From Marisediminitalea oceani (GTDB taxonomy: Bacteria; Pseudomonadota; Gammaproteobacteria; Enterobacterales; Alteromonadaceae), in assembly GCF_003731635.1 (NCBI RefSeq), contig NZ_RCUA01000020.1:62001-126000 (forward strand): a stretch of 64,000 bases of DNA. Direction: 5' to 3'. This document shows positions 33,268 to 42,695 of the stretch, one piece after another; the first letter of the stretch is position 1; each line of letters opens with the position of its first letter. The notes below the pieces were generated by a model. The model had not been told where the DNA came from, searched no databases, and saw nothing but the letters and a program-made list of their open reading frames with translations. The translations under genes and the position numbers were made by a program.

Positions 33268-34881
33268 ATGCTGGCAGCCTTGCAGGAACTGGTGCGAGAC
33301 AGCGAGGCGCTGCCGCCTTTGCCAGCCCGGGAAGCAGCACTTCTTTCCCGGTATCTTGATGTCAGCGCCCGCTGGCTCGATTTTGCACAAGCTCATCTTC
33401 CACTGCTAACGGTAATTGCCAGCCGCCCTTACAACTCCACTGAGCCGACAAAGCATTTATGGTTGCGCCATATCTCAGTATATTTATTGCTATGCTTACG
33501 CAATCGGGTGAATCATCACACCCAGCAGCAAGGCGTTGCGGCGCTGTTGTCCTATTATCAGTTAAAACAGCAGTCATTACTCAATAAACAGCGACTGAGC
33601 AGTACAATTAAACAACTCAGCCGTTTTGGCCAGCAATACTGGGCAGCACATGTTCTGCCGGCACGCAAACGACCGCCCCTCTACAGCGATTGTTTCGATA
33701 TTGCCTGGTTATGGCAGCGCTACCTGTTGCGGGCTACGGTCAGCGACTTTAACGATATTCTGGCAAAACTGGCGATGACACTCCCGGTCACCGGACAGCA
33801 GCTTCTGCATGCCCTTACAGACTATCCCGGGCTACTTCACGAAGGCTTAATAATAGCCTCCGGCCAGCATATCGGGCCGGTGATGAGTCAGCTAGAAGAT
33901 CAGGTGCTTATTTATTCAAACACTGAGGAACAGTTTTGCTGGCTGGCCAAAAATCAGGTTCGCCTGATGCACAAACAATCGCTTAGTGTCGAACACTGGT
34001 TCAGCCTGGTTAGCAAACTGGACGAACAACCGGAAGAAGGTGAAGTGATACGTTCGGGCGATCATGGCTGGGCACTCCCCGTTAGTTATCTGACATCACG
34101 CCCGCCGCTTAGCCTGCAAACACTGTTAAAAGCGCTTAATGATGCGGACATCGCGGTCGACAAAATAGTCGCGATGGTAGAAGTTGAGCCGGCTTTCAGT
34201 CATTTTCTGACCGATGCTGCATCAAAGGACAACCGCATGCAGTTACCGGTGCAGAATGTAAAGCAAAGTATTCTCACCTATGGCCTTGAAAGAGTCGGTC
34301 ATATGCTTGTGCAGTATGCCCTCTTTCAGCGTTTAACCCAGCACTGGTTTCCGTTACTCGACTGGTATTCACGGTTGGCTCAGACAGCTATTTTGCTCAG
34401 CAGCGAACTGGCTAATGGCAGTGGCCGGATAACGCCTCAATATGCCAGCCTGGTGACCACAGTCGCCCTGTCGCCGTTGTTTACGTCGGCACAGGAAAAA
34501 GGCAAAACCGCGGTAAACCACAACGACCAACGGCTATTTGATGTCACAACACTGCTGCAAAATAATGCACAACAAGGTAATAGTGCCACCCGACAACGCC
34601 TTATTTCCCTTGCCAGCGCCTGGGAGCAGGACAAAGGGCAGTCAAGGTTGATAGCCTGTTGTGGCCGGCTGCCACAGGATGTTCCCGGGCTATTACGCCT
34701 GCCCCATTGTATCAGTGGTTTGAGCCTGATCTGGGCCCGGCAATGGCTGCTCGGGCATAAGCCCTGTGCACAAACGACTGAGTTTATCCAACAAACCCAA
34801 CAGGCATTTCCTCAGCTGACTGCATTGCAATCGCAACTGCAGCCCAAGGTCAGTCACCTGCTCAATTGCCCGTTAACATAG
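33268..34881 (+). CDS. degenerate HDOD-like domain protein
   Basis: A 537-residue protein that I assign only tentatively. The segment SLQTLLKALNDADIAVDKIVAMVEVEPAFSHFLTDAASKDN...VQNVKQSILTYGLERVGHMLVQYALF (about 285-360) follows the HDOD pattern (two short helices, then V-x-x-A-I-x-x-L-G), but catalytic HD residues are not expected in this family and none are seen. The N-terminal half is helical and Gln/Leu-rich without a motif. HDOD proteins act in signalling in many gammaproteobacteria. It starts 14 bases after the DUF3192 gene; ATG at 33268 is preferred over the TTG at 33259. Confidence 0.7.
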   Translation: MLAALQELVRDSEALPPLPAREAALLSRYLDVSARWLDFAQAHLPLLTVIASRPYNSTEPTKHLWLRHISVYLLLCLRNRVNHHTQQQGVAALLSYYQLKQQSLLNKQRLSSTIKQLSRFGQQYWAAHVLPARKRPPLYSDCFDIAWLWQRYLLRATVSDFNDILAKLAMTLPVTGQQLLHALTDYPGLLHEGLIIASGQHIGPVMSQLEDQVLIYSNTEEQFCWLAKNQVRLMHKQSLSVEHWFSLVSKLDEQPEEGEVIRSGDHGWALPVSYLTSRPPLSLQTLLKALNDADIAVDKIVAMVEVEPAFSHFLTDAASKDNRMQLPVQNVKQSILTYGLERVGHMLVQYALFQRLTQHWFPLLDWYSRLAQTAILLSSELANGSGRITPQYASLVTTVALSPLFTSAQEKGKTAVNHNDQRLFDVTTLLQNNAQQGNSATRQRLISLASAWEQDKGQSRLIACCGRLPQDVPGLLRLPHCISGLSLIWARQWLLGHKPCAQTTEFIQQTQQAFPQLTALQSQLQPKVSHLLNCPLT

Positions 34882-35097
34882 CAGCAGTCATAGGGCCTTA
34901 ATAAACGCTGTTTATAAGCACTATGGCCTATTTAACTACTCATTTAGTCTTGCATCATATACACTTATGCCTGTGTAAAGACACCCTACAATTGATTACA
35001 AAAACGCCAGAGAAAAACCCTCTTGCGCAAAAATTACGCTACACTTATCAAAAAGCAAACGACCTAACGAATCAGTAAAAGTTATTAAGGATCTCTG

Positions 35098-36105
35098 ATG
35101 ACTCAACAACGCATTACTGTCATCCGCGGAGATGGTATCGGCCCGGATATTATTGATGCAGCAACGCAAATTTTAGATAAAGTAGGCTGTGACTTTGCCT
35201 ATGATTACGCTGATGCCGGCCTGATGGCGCTGGAAAATCATGGCGAGCTATTACCTCAGGAAACGCTGGATCTGATCGCCAAAAACAAGGTGACCCTGAA
35301 AGGCCCGCTGACTACCCCGGTTGGCGAAGGCTTTACCTCAATCAATGTAAGCCTGCGTAAGCAATTTCAGCTCTATGCAAACGTACGCCCGGTATTGTCT
35401 TTCAAAGGTACTAAGGCGCGTTACGAAGATATCGATATTATTACCGTGCGCGAAAATACTCAGGGCATGTACTCTGGTCTGGGTCAGGTAGTTTCTGAAG
35501 ACGGTACCGAAGCCGAAGCGCGTAGTAAAATCACCCGTGAAGGCGCGGAAAAAATCGTGACTTTCGCCTACGAATTAGCTCGTCGCGAAGGCCGCAAGAA
35601 AGTGACCGCTGTACATAAAGCGAATATCCTTAAATCGACTTCAGGCTTGTTCCTGAAAGTCGCTCGCGAAATTGGTGAGAAATACCCGGATATCGAGTCT
35701 ACTGAAATGATCGTAGACAACGCCTGTATGCAACTGGTAATGAATCCTCATCAGTTTGACGTAATTGTTACCACTAACCTGTTTGGTGACATTTTGTCAG
35801 ACCTGTGTGCCGGTCTGGTTGGCGGCCTGGGTATGGCGCCTGGCGCCAACATCGGCGGTGAATGTGCCATTTTTGAAGCGGTACATGGTTCAGCACCAGA
35901 CATCGCCGGCAAAAACCTGGCTAACCCTACCAGCGTCATTCTGGCTTCTGTACAGATGCTTGAGTACCTGGGCATGGCTGACAAAGCCGAGGCCATCCGT
36001 TCAGCCCTGAAAGATGTGATTGAAAGTGGCGATCGCACTACCCGCGATCTGGGTGGTCAGCACGGCACTACCGAATTCACTCAGGCAATGCTGGAACGTT
36101 TGTAA
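35098..36105 (+). CDS. isocitrate dehydrogenase, NAD-type family
   Basis: A 335-residue enzyme of the isocitrate/isopropylmalate dehydrogenase family. [21 protein letters not shown] (with the substrate-binding region), the catalytic Tyr and Lys in [17 protein letters not shown], the metal site [11 protein letters not shown]...[12 protein letters not shown] and the cofactor site [20 protein letters not shown] are present. Short length and the residues after [10 protein letters not shown] point to the NAD-dependent type instead of the 415-residue E. coli NADP enzyme. AAGGAT precedes the start. It is a single gene with a terminator; its substrate isocitrate is shared with the AceA at 60.6 kb. 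Confidence 0.92.
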   Translation: MTQQRITVIRGDGIGPDIIDAATQILDKVGCDFAYDYADAGLMALENHGELLPQETLDLIAKNKVTLKGPLTTPVGEGFTSINVSLRKQFQLYANVRPVLSFKGTKARYEDIDIITVRENTQGMYSGLGQVVSEDGTEAEARSKITREGAEKIVTFAYELARREGRKKVTAVHKANILKSTSGLFLKVAREIGEKYPDIESTEMIVDNACMQLVMNPHQFDVIVTTNLFGDILSDLCAGLVGGLGMAPGANIGGECAIFEAVHGSAPDIAGKNLANPTSVILASVQMLEYLGMADKAEAIRSALKDVIESGDRTTRDLGGQHGTTEFTQAMLERL

Positions 36106-36132
36106 GCTGCATTTCGCTTTCACTGAATAATA

Positions 36133-36158
36133 GCAAGTCTTCGGACTTGCTTTTTTTT
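36133..36158 (+). terminator. intrinsic terminator after isocitrate dehydrogenase
   Basis: GCAAGTC (36133-36139) pairs with GACTTGC (36144-36150) around TTCG, followed by eight Ts. It ends 10 bases before the inverted-repeat element. Confidence 0.93.
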
Positions 36159-36167
36159 GTCTGGATA

Positions 36168-36444
36168 ATACCAATCCGCATAGGAGTTTACCCTCTCAGA
36201 GTGAGTCAAAACGACTTAGATCACGACGCGTTCTCTGCGGCATAGTCATTCTATGTCCAGAGGGCGCAACACAGATGTAAGTCGTTTTGGCCACTCCCTT
36301 CGGGCAACTCCCTGAGGGTGAGCTGGCAGGCTTTCTGGCGTTGTTACGCTTGCTTGATTTGGAACCACCAAACCTGTGCAACCAAGCCTAGCCACAAAAC
36401 CTGCCAGTCTTGCTGAGAGGGTAAACCTCTATGCCGATTGGTAT
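36168..36444. mobile_element. 277-bp MITE-like inverted-repeat element
   Basis: The element begins ATACCAATC and ends GATTGGTAT; its 32-base terminal inverted repeats (36168-36199 and 36413-36444) match at 29 of 32 positions. Inside are two further hairpins: 36199-36218 with 36278-36296 (core AAAACGACTTA / TAAGTCGTTTT), and CTGGCAGG (36323) with CCTGCCAG (36400). It has no credible gene. The whole would fold as a three-way junction. No clear target duplication is visible. Non-autonomous elements with ATACCAAT-like ends are common in Alteromonadales; a match to one family is my inference, as no second copy is in this window. Confidence 0.8.
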
Positions 36445-36500
36445 AAAGTGAACTTTTTTTGTTGTTGTCTCGAATCAATGGGAGCAATAAGGAGAAAGTC

Positions 36501-36719
36501 ATGTCTCAGACAACGTCGAACAACAGCATCGCTAATATGGCAGCCGTGCAAACTGCCATTGCTAATCAGGACAGCGCCGAACTTAAGCAACTGCTTGACG
36601 GGCAAACACTCGATCCATTACAAAAAGCTTACCTGAAGGAACTGGCGGACATCGGCAGCGACAACCAGATCTCGCAAATTATCGATAATGCACCAGAAAA
36701 AGGTGACGCCATGACGTAG
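36501..36719 (+). CDS. small acidic protein of unknown function
   Basis: A 72-residue soluble protein (about pI 4 by eye) of mainly helical character: SIANMAAVQTAIANQDSAEL, LLDGQTLDPLQKAYLKELADIG, ISQIIDNAPEKGDAMT. AAGGAGAAAGTC gives a strong ribosome site at the ATG 36501. It lies directly downstream of the MITE-like element, so its promoter may lie in or be altered by that element. No family recognised. Confidence 0.7.
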   Translation: MSQTTSNNSIANMAAVQTAIANQDSAELKQLLDGQTLDPLQKAYLKELADIGSDNQISQIIDNAPEKGDAMT

Positions 36720-36763
36720 CTAATTGACGGCAGAGTGTGCAATGATGGGCGCCTGGTCATTTT

Positions 36764-37195
36764 ATGAGTAAAGTTATGTCAGACTCCCAATCACAACGTC
36801 GTCGTTTTCTGTTAACTGCGGGCGCTGCCGCCGGTGCTGCAGCGCTGGCACCGGTATCAGCCGTTTCGGCCGGCGAAGTAACTCTGCCAGCAATTCGCCA
36901 CAGCGTATTTTTCTGGTTAAAGAATCCAGGTAATCAGGCCGACCGGGAAGCCCTTATCGCGGGCCTTAAGACACTGGCTGGCATAGAAACGGTGAAAGGC
37001 ATACAGATAGGCGTACCGGCATCCACCGAGAAACGTGAAGTGGTCGACAATAGCTTTGACGTATCAGAAATGCTGTTATTTGATAATGTGGAAGGGCAAA
37101 ACAGCTACCAGTCGCACCCCGTCCACCTAAAGTTTGTGGAAGACTGCGAACACCTCTGGCGCAAAGTGGTCGTTTACGACTCCATTGCTGTGTAA
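36764..37195 (+). CDS. Tat-exported Dabb-family protein
   Basis: A 143-residue protein with a twin-arginine signal ([28 protein letters not shown]) and a single stress-responsive alpha/beta-barrel (Dabb) domain: [46 protein letters not shown] and a C-terminal [19 protein letters not shown]. Dabb domains usually dimerise; their ligand is mostly unknown, and export by Tat suggests the fold is made with a cofactor inside the cell. Start could also be the ATG at 36779. It is co-directional with the small acidic gene 44 bases upstream. Confidence 0.85.
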   Translation: MSKVMSDSQSQRRRFLLTAGAAAGAAALAPVSAVSAGEVTLPAIRHSVFFWLKNPGNQADREALIAGLKTLAGIETVKGIQIGVPASTEKREVVDNSFDVSEMLLFDNVEGQNSYQSHPVHLKFVEDCEHLWRKVVVYDSIAV

Positions 37196-37267
37196 GTAAG
37201 CTGTTCGGGCTACGCTGAATGCCAATTTAATCAGGTAGCCTGGCTTAAAACCACCATTAACAGCCGG

Positions 37268-38584
37268 TTACGTGCTTTTCGGACTGATATCCAAAGGCAG
37301 GGTAAAGGCAAATTCCACGCCCTTCTGTGATGCCGACTTGAACGCTAAATCGCCTTTGAGTTTATTGGTTGCCAGCGCTTTAACGATGGACAACCCTAAT
37401 CCGCTTCCGCCCGCTTCTCTGCGAGTGGTAAAGTAGGGCTCAAAGACAGATTGCTGATCTTTTTCCGGTATGCCATTGCCATTATCACGATAAATTAACT
37501 TCAAGGCTCCGCTATGAGAGTCTATTTCGCTGTGTAAGGCGATCTGCTTATTTTCGATGCCGGTAAAAGCATGGTTAATCGAATTAAACACCAGGTTAGT
37601 GATAATTTGCGATAACGCACCAGGGAAAGACCACATCACACAATGGGGTATTTTTCCGACTATAAGTTCGATGCCGTAACGTCTGAGTTCCGGCAGAATA
37701 CTGTTAGTCGTGCTGTTAAGCACGGGCTCCAGTTCAAACCGGATGGCCTGGTCGGCGCCCTGGTTCACGGCATTGGCTTTAAAGTCCCCAATGAGCTTCA
37801 CTGCTCTTTCCAGATTAAAGGCCAGCAAGTCCGCCACGTCTTGTGACTCCTCCACAAAATGACGAAAAAAAGACTCAGTAAGCTTGCCTGAAGAGAAATG
37901 CTTGTTGAGTTCGTTCAGTGACTCATTTAAATGGGACACCCCGGTAATAGCTACCCCAAGTGGGCTGTTGATTTCATGAGTAACACTGGCCACCAGCCTG
38001 CCAAGGCTCATCAACCGTTCTTCTTCAGCAAGGGCTTCATAGGTTTTAGTTTGCGGCAGGGGCGCCGTTGCAAAAGTTTCCACTGAAAATAAAGGCGACT
38101 CGGTAATTCGGCATATGGTGGGTAGCAAGCTTTCTACCATCTGGCTGATGACCTTCAGTTCATTGCCTTCGGGCTCCTCACCGCCTAACTCAAACACTCC
38201 CATATAATCTTCGCCACAACCACACAACCAATGGTGTATCCAGGGCACGGATAAGGTTTCTCTGTCGGCTAACAAAGCATGGCTATGGCCGGCAGCGCTG
38301 CTGAATACCTGCATGTTATGAACGGTGGATAAATGCTCAATATACTGTTTGGTTGCTGCCGTTGGCGACCGCCATGGGTATTCCCGCGAAGGGTTACTCC
38401 GCCCTAGCACGATGGGCACCCAATCGGCACTGTGAGTGGAGAGCACCCATAAGGTACACATAAACTCTTCGGGTAGCCGCTGTTGCAGGCCATCAACAGC
38501 ATATTGCAACAGCGTAGTACTTTCTGTGTGACTACGGATGAGTCCAGCCCATTCATACGTCCAGTCCAAGCGTTCTGTACTCAT
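37268..38584 (-). CDS. soluble histidine kinase
   Basis: A 438-residue cytoplasmic kinase. Residues 1-165 form an input domain of GAF-like appearance (SHTESTTLLQYAVDGLQQRLPEEF...MGVFELGGEEPEGNELKVISQMVESLLPTICRIT). The H-box EERLMSLGRLVASVTHEINSPLG has His203; the ATPase part shows NLVFNSINHAF, DNGNGIPEKDQQSVFEPYFTTRREAGGSGLGLSIVKALA. It is the last gene of a three-gene signalling operon: 12 bases separate it from the HD-GYP regulator. No membrane segment, so it senses something inside the cell or a partner protein. Confidence 0.9.
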   Translation of the reverse strand: MSTERLDWTYEWAGLIRSHTESTTLLQYAVDGLQQRLPEEFMCTLWVLSTHSADWVPIVLGRSNPSREYPWRSPTAATKQYIEHLSTVHNMQVFSSAAGHSHALLADRETLSVPWIHHWLCGCGEDYMGVFELGGEEPEGNELKVISQMVESLLPTICRITESPLFSVETFATAPLPQTKTYEALAEEERLMSLGRLVASVTHEINSPLGVAITGVSHLNESLNELNKHFSSGKLTESFFRHFVEESQDVADLLAFNLERAVKLIGDFKANAVNQGADQAIRFELEPVLNSTTNSILPELRRYGIELIVGKIPHCVMWSFPGALSQIITNLVFNSINHAFTGIENKQIALHSEIDSHSGALKLIYRDNGNGIPEKDQQSVFEPYFTTRREAGGSGLGLSIVKALATNKLKGDLAFKSASQKGVEFAFTLPLDISPKST

Positions 38585-38596
38585 TGAAGCCCTTCC

Positions 38597-40141
38597 CTAG
38601 TCCGGATAGCGATTACGGATTTCCCAGAAGTCCTCGAAGTTATCAAGCAGTAAATCAACCAGTCTTGGGTCAAAATGCTCGCCCTTTTCCTTCAGTAGCT
38701 CTTCACGAATGGTTTCTTTAGCCCATGGCTCCTTATAACAACGTTTGGAGCCAAGTGCGTCAAACACATCCGCCAATGCAGCAACACGCCCGGCAATCGG
38801 AATATCCGAGCCTTTTAAACCCAGCGGATAGCCCTTGCCATTCCAGCGCTCATGATGGGTCATACAAATCATGGCCGCGACTTTGAGAATGGGCTTGGTC
38901 GATTTTCTGAGGATATCGTGACCCACTGCAGCATGGGTTTTCATGGTTTCCCATTCTTCTAAATCCAGCTTGCCGGGTTTGTGCAGAATGCGATCAGGAA
39001 TGGCCACTTTGCCAAAATCATGTAACGGTGCAGCCCGCTTAATCACCAGGCATTCCTCTTCTGGTAAACCATATAACTGGGCCAGGCGATAACTCACCAG
39101 CGATACCCGTTTTACGTGGGCCCCGGTTTCCTTACTGCGCATCTCAACCGCATCTCCGAGCAGATAGACCAGCTCGCGCTGGGTATCCAGTATTTCCTCG
39201 CCCTTGAGTAAACTTGCGTAGGTCAGCGCAACATTAAAGCAATAGATATCGAGTAATTCCTGCTGCGCATCGGTTAGCTTGCCGTTGGTGTCAACATACA
39301 GCAGTGACTGGTAACCACTTTCGGTTTCGGTATAAAACACATAGCCTTCCTCGCTATACAGCGACCGGCCTTCTTGCAGGGCTTTGTCGAATAAGCGCTG
39401 CACCGACTCCGGCAACCCTTCAGAGTCATCTTCGGCTATAACGTCGGCCATTGAGCCGGTGGCAGCCAGGATCCGTCGCTGACCATTAAACCCTTGCTCA
39501 GAAAAAGTCGTGCAATACACAGCGCTGGAATCTAGTTGCAACAGGTTCATGATCTCTTTAAGCACCGCTGTTGCAAACTCGCTCATGGAATTCGGCTTAA
39601 GCATTTTACTGGTACTTTCTATTACCTGGCGTAATCCTTTGCGATGGCTATCAATAGTCTGAATATCCCGGAAAGAGCGCAAGCCGCTGTACATCAGGGT
39701 TTTAAGTTTCTGGCTGGTTAACTCAGTTTTCTCTTTGTAGTCATTGATGTCGTAACGCTCAATCACTTCATGCTCCGGGGCCTGTCCAGGCTGCCCGGTT
39801 CGCAGCACTAAGCGAACCAGATGGTTGCCCAGCTCATTACGAACCTTATGTACCAGGTCCAGCCCGGCATGATCAGTTTCCATCACTACATCTACCAGTG
39901 CCAGCGCTATGTCTTCATTGTCGGCGAAGATCTGCAGGGCTTCCCGGGCTGAGTAGGCATGTAAAAAACGGATCCGCTTGCCATCAAAACGAAAACGTTT
40001 GAGGGTTAAATCGGTAACCTTATGCACTTCGACTTCGTCGTCAATGATCAACACGGTATAACCGTACTCCGCATCCGCCGGATCAGTTGGTACTTTTTCG
40101 GCCGATGATGTTTGCGATGCAAAAAGTGGGTTGGATATCAC
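38597..40141 (-). CDS. response regulator with DUF3369 and HD-GYP phosphodiesterase
   Basis: A 514-residue output protein. Receiver domain about 28-150 with phosphoacceptor Asp84 (ALALVDVVMETDHAG), DUF3369 about 175-330, and a complete HD-GYP domain about 325-500: KETGAHVKRV, LHDFGKVAIPD (HD and K), THAAVGHDIL, MTHHERWNGKGYPLGLKG (HHE and GYP), ALADVFDALGSKR. It should hydrolyse cyclic di-GMP when phosphorylated by one or both flanking kinases. It is opposite in effect to the cyclase at 29.9 kb. Confidence 0.94.
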   Translation of the reverse strand: MISNPLFASQTSSAEKVPTDPADAEYGYTVLIIDDEVEVHKVTDLTLKRFRFDGKRIRFLHAYSAREALQIFADNEDIALALVDVVMETDHAGLDLVHKVRNELGNHLVRLVLRTGQPGQAPEHEVIERYDINDYKEKTELTSQKLKTLMYSGLRSFRDIQTIDSHRKGLRQVIESTSKMLKPNSMSEFATAVLKEIMNLLQLDSSAVYCTTFSEQGFNGQRRILAATGSMADVIAEDDSEGLPESVQRLFDKALQEGRSLYSEEGYVFYTETESGYQSLLYVDTNGKLTDAQQELLDIYCFNVALTYASLLKGEEILDTQRELVYLLGDAVEMRSKETGAHVKRVSLVSYRLAQLYGLPEEECLVIKRAAPLHDFGKVAIPDRILHKPGKLDLEEWETMKTHAAVGHDILRKSTKPILKVAAMICMTHHERWNGKGYPLGLKGSDIPIAGRVAALADVFDALGSKRCYKEPWAKETIREELLKEKGEHFDPRLVDLLLDNFEDFWEIRNRYPD

Positions 40142-40151
40142 TGTTGACCTC

Positions 40152-41813
40152 TCACTTATTCAAGTCATGTAATTCAAAGGTCAACGCCAGACCTTCATCA
40201 ACAAATATATTTAAGTCGCTGTTCAATTTACCTTTAACCAGGTTGTAAACCACGCTCAACCCCAGGCCGGCGTTGCCGGCCCCACGGCAGGTGGTAAAAA
40301 ACGGATCAACAATGCGTTCCAGCAAGGCTTTTTCTACGCCGGTGCCATTGTCTTTAAACAGCAGTAGATGGGTATTATTATTTCCCTGAGTGTAGGGAAA
40401 GATAATGCTTATCTCACAGTGCTTTTGCTCGGGCTTAAAAGCATGGCTTACCGCATTGCTGGCGAGATAATTGAGAATGTCCAAAATGACATCCGGATAA
40501 GTGTAAACCATCGCACTCTTATCAATATTAGCGTTTATCTTTACCAGAGAGCCCGGGTATTCATTGTAAAAACGAACAATAAACGAATCGACCAGATCGG
40601 CCACAACCACGGTTTCAAGAGTCAGGTTGGCATCGGAGCTGATTACATCGACTTTTTTAAACCGCGCAACCAGAGCCGATGCTTTATGCATATTGTTCAG
40701 TGACAAGCTGACCATTTCATCCCCGGTCTCCATAAACTCTTTAAAACGCTCAGCATCAAGACAGCCTTTATCGTAATCATTGCGCAAGTCTCCCATCATC
40801 TCCTGTAAGTGGGACATGCTGGTGATACCTATACCCAAAGGCGTATTCACTTCGTGAGCAACACCGGCAACAATACCACCCATTGCCGATAGCTTTTCAT
40901 TTTCCACCAGCCGCTGCTGGGCAAACTGAAGATCTTCGAATGCCGTTTGCTTTTCGCGATTGGCCAACCTCAATCGCTGTGCCTGTACCACCAGATACAC
41001 AACCAGCAAACTTAAAGTAAATGCCGCAATCGGGATAATCGAATAGGCGGCTTTGTGATGGAACAGGTTGTTCTGATAAGTCGACACCAACCACTGACGA
41101 TTAAAAAAATTCAGGGTAGCGACAAAGTCACCACTAGTGACATCTTCGGCACCGCTTATCACCTGATTGTGCTTGCTGAAAACCAGGCTGGGTAAACCTG
41201 ATTCACGCTCAAACAAGGAGTAGCCATTATTTATCTGGTTATTCAGCGTTTGCTCAAGAGTGAAACCAGCATCTATCAATATGCCCACAAAGCCCTGTTT
41301 TTCGGCCACACGTTGTATAACAAACGTGTAATAATGGTCATTGCTTTTAAGTTTAAATATAGGTGAGGCAACAGCCCTGCGAGTATCCGAAAGACGCTTA
41401 TACAGTTTATTAATGTCGGCTTTTTCGAGCAGATCGTAAGAGCTCAGCCCGGCCACAGAACTTGCTCCATGCCAATAGGTTTGCGATAACGACTGCTCTG
41501 TTTGATTATCAGGTTCTGCCAGGTAGGCCATGGCAACAATATTACCAAACTGACTCATCACCAGGTTGGTGTAACCGGCAAACTCATGAGCTTCTACCAT
41601 CTCAGAAGAACGAAAAAGCTGTGCCAGCGAGCGCAGCGCATATGCGTTGTAATCAAGCTCCCTGCTTAATGTATCGATAAATTCCTGCATTGGGGCTTCG
41701 AAGCTGACTACCTGATCCTGTTTCAATAACGTTTGGCTAACTAAGGTACCCATTATGGTAATCACTACTACGAAAATTCCCCCCAGCAAAAACGTGGTGA
41801 GCTGACTGGGCAT
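40152..41813 (-). CDS. membrane histidine kinase with periplasmic CHASE-like sensor
   Basis: A 553-residue kinase. Two membrane helices (about 6-28 and 257-278) enclose a periplasmic domain of about 225 residues in which LSDTRRAVASPIFKLKSNDHYYTFVIQRVAEKQGFVGILI resembles CHASE domains. A coiled coil leads to EKLSAMGGIVAGVAHEVNTPLG with His320, then an ATPase domain with NYLASNAVSHAF, DNGTGVEKALLERIVDPFFTTCRG, NAGLGLSVVYNLV. It is the first gene of the signalling operon, 10 bases before the HD-GYP regulator. Confidence 0.92.
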   Translation of the reverse strand: MPSQLTTFLLGGIFVVVITIMGTLVSQTLLKQDQVVSFEAPMQEFIDTLSRELDYNAYALRSLAQLFRSSEMVEAHEFAGYTNLVMSQFGNIVAMAYLAEPDNQTEQSLSQTYWHGASSVAGLSSYDLLEKADINKLYKRLSDTRRAVASPIFKLKSNDHYYTFVIQRVAEKQGFVGILIDAGFTLEQTLNNQINNGYSLFERESGLPSLVFSKHNQVISGAEDVTSGDFVATLNFFNRQWLVSTYQNNLFHHKAAYSIIPIAAFTLSLLVVYLVVQAQRLRLANREKQTAFEDLQFAQQRLVENEKLSAMGGIVAGVAHEVNTPLGIGITSMSHLQEMMGDLRNDYDKGCLDAERFKEFMETGDEMVSLSLNNMHKASALVARFKKVDVISSDANLTLETVVVADLVDSFIVRFYNEYPGSLVKINANIDKSAMVYTYPDVILDILNYLASNAVSHAFKPEQKHCEISIIFPYTQGNNNTHLLLFKDNGTGVEKALLERIVDPFFTTCRGAGNAGLGLSVVYNLVKGKLNSDLNIFVDEGLALTFELHDLNK

Positions 41814-42241
41814 TGATGATTTCCTGGATTTTTAATAACTATAGTTTAGGAATGTAAAGAGAGGTAATTTGACCGGGTGAAGAAACTCCATAACCAAGGC
41901 TCTGCGAAGCTGTTAAGACCAGAAAACTTAAACACTCAGGCGTTGGCTGTTATTGTTTAAACCTTACCTCCTCGCAAAGATACAACCTTAACCATTGATT
42001 TAAATAGAATTTCAACGAAACTTCGAAATACGAAAGCACATTTTATCAATATTAAGTTTGAGAGTTATCAATTTTTGGCAACAGTGAAAGGAGAAAGATA
42101 CATCTTTAGTATAATTTTTTAATTTACTCTTATCTGCACAACATTGTTATCCGCTGAAGCTTGATAAAGCCGCCTCAGACTAACCAAAACTGGCCATTTT
42201 CTGTACTGCCGCTCTTTACAAGAGATAAGTAGAGTAAAGGG

Positions 42242-42254
42242 GATGATTATCATC
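42242..42254. promoter_or_regulatory. 13-bp palindrome in the comEA upstream region
   Basis: GATGATTATCATC is a perfect odd-centred palindrome 24 bases before the comEA-like start codon. It resembles part of a Fur box but matches too few positions for that call. The rest of the 465-base gap 41814-42278 is AT-rich and holds the divergent promoters; I see no gene in it. Confidence 0.35.
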
Positions 42255-42278
42255 ATTCACAACCTTTAGGAGCTACAC

Positions 42279-42593
42279 ATGAAATTATCTACTGTTCGAA
42301 TCTGTATGATCGTGCTGGCGTTGTTTGCTGGCTTTAATAGTGCCACTGCTGAATCATTAAAAATGACTGACGAAGTCAGCCAGGTGGCAACCACTGAAAC
42401 TTTGCTAAACCTGAATACCGCCTCACTGGAGCAACTGATGACGTTACCGGGAATTGGCAAAAGCAAAGCGGCTGCCATTATTAGTTACCGGGAATCCCAG
42501 GGCCCATTCAGCTCGGTGGATGAGCTGACCCGGGTAAAAGGTATCGGAGTTAAGATGCTGGCAAAGCTTACCGGCAGTATTGAAGTTCGCTAA
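42279..42593 (+). CDS. ComEA-like helix-hairpin-helix protein
   Basis: A 104-residue exported protein: signal peptide (about 1-24, ending NSATA) then a short linker and a ComEA helix-hairpin-helix domain, LLNLNTASLEQLMTLPGIGKSKAAAIISYRESQGPFSSVDELTRVKGIGVKMLAKL. Both LPGIG and VKGIG hairpins that touch the DNA backbone are intact. Proteins of this size bind incoming DNA in the periplasm of naturally competent gammaproteobacteria. AGGAGCT precedes the start. It is a single gene closed by a bidirectional terminator shared with secF. Confidence 0.92.
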   Translation: MKLSTVRICMIVLALFAGFNSATAESLKMTDEVSQVATTETLLNLNTASLEQLMTLPGIGKSKAAAIISYRESQGPFSSVDELTRVKGIGVKMLAKLTGSIEVR

Positions 42594-42639
42594 CGTTGAA
42601 AAGAGCTAGCTGTATCAGGAATGGCAGGCTGGCAACAAA

Positions 42640-42666
42640 AAAGCCGCGGTTATTCTCCGCGGCTTT
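42640..42666. terminator. bidirectional intrinsic terminator
   Basis: AAAGCCGCGG (42640-42649) pairs perfectly with CCGCGGCTTT (42657-42666) around a seven-base loop. As are upstream and Ts downstream, so it serves both the comEA-like gene and the converging secF. Confidence 0.85.
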
Positions 42667-42695
42667 CACTTGAGCATAAATTGACTGAATGCAAC

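Noticed and set aside
36196-36381. Small protein gene within the inverted-repeat element
   Set aside because: The frame arises from the hairpin sequence, has no ribosome site and contains basic low-complexity product.
42242-42254. Fur box upstream of the comEA-like gene
   Set aside because: Only part of the 19-base Fur consensus is matched and the gene has no iron link, so I kept it as an unnamed palindrome.
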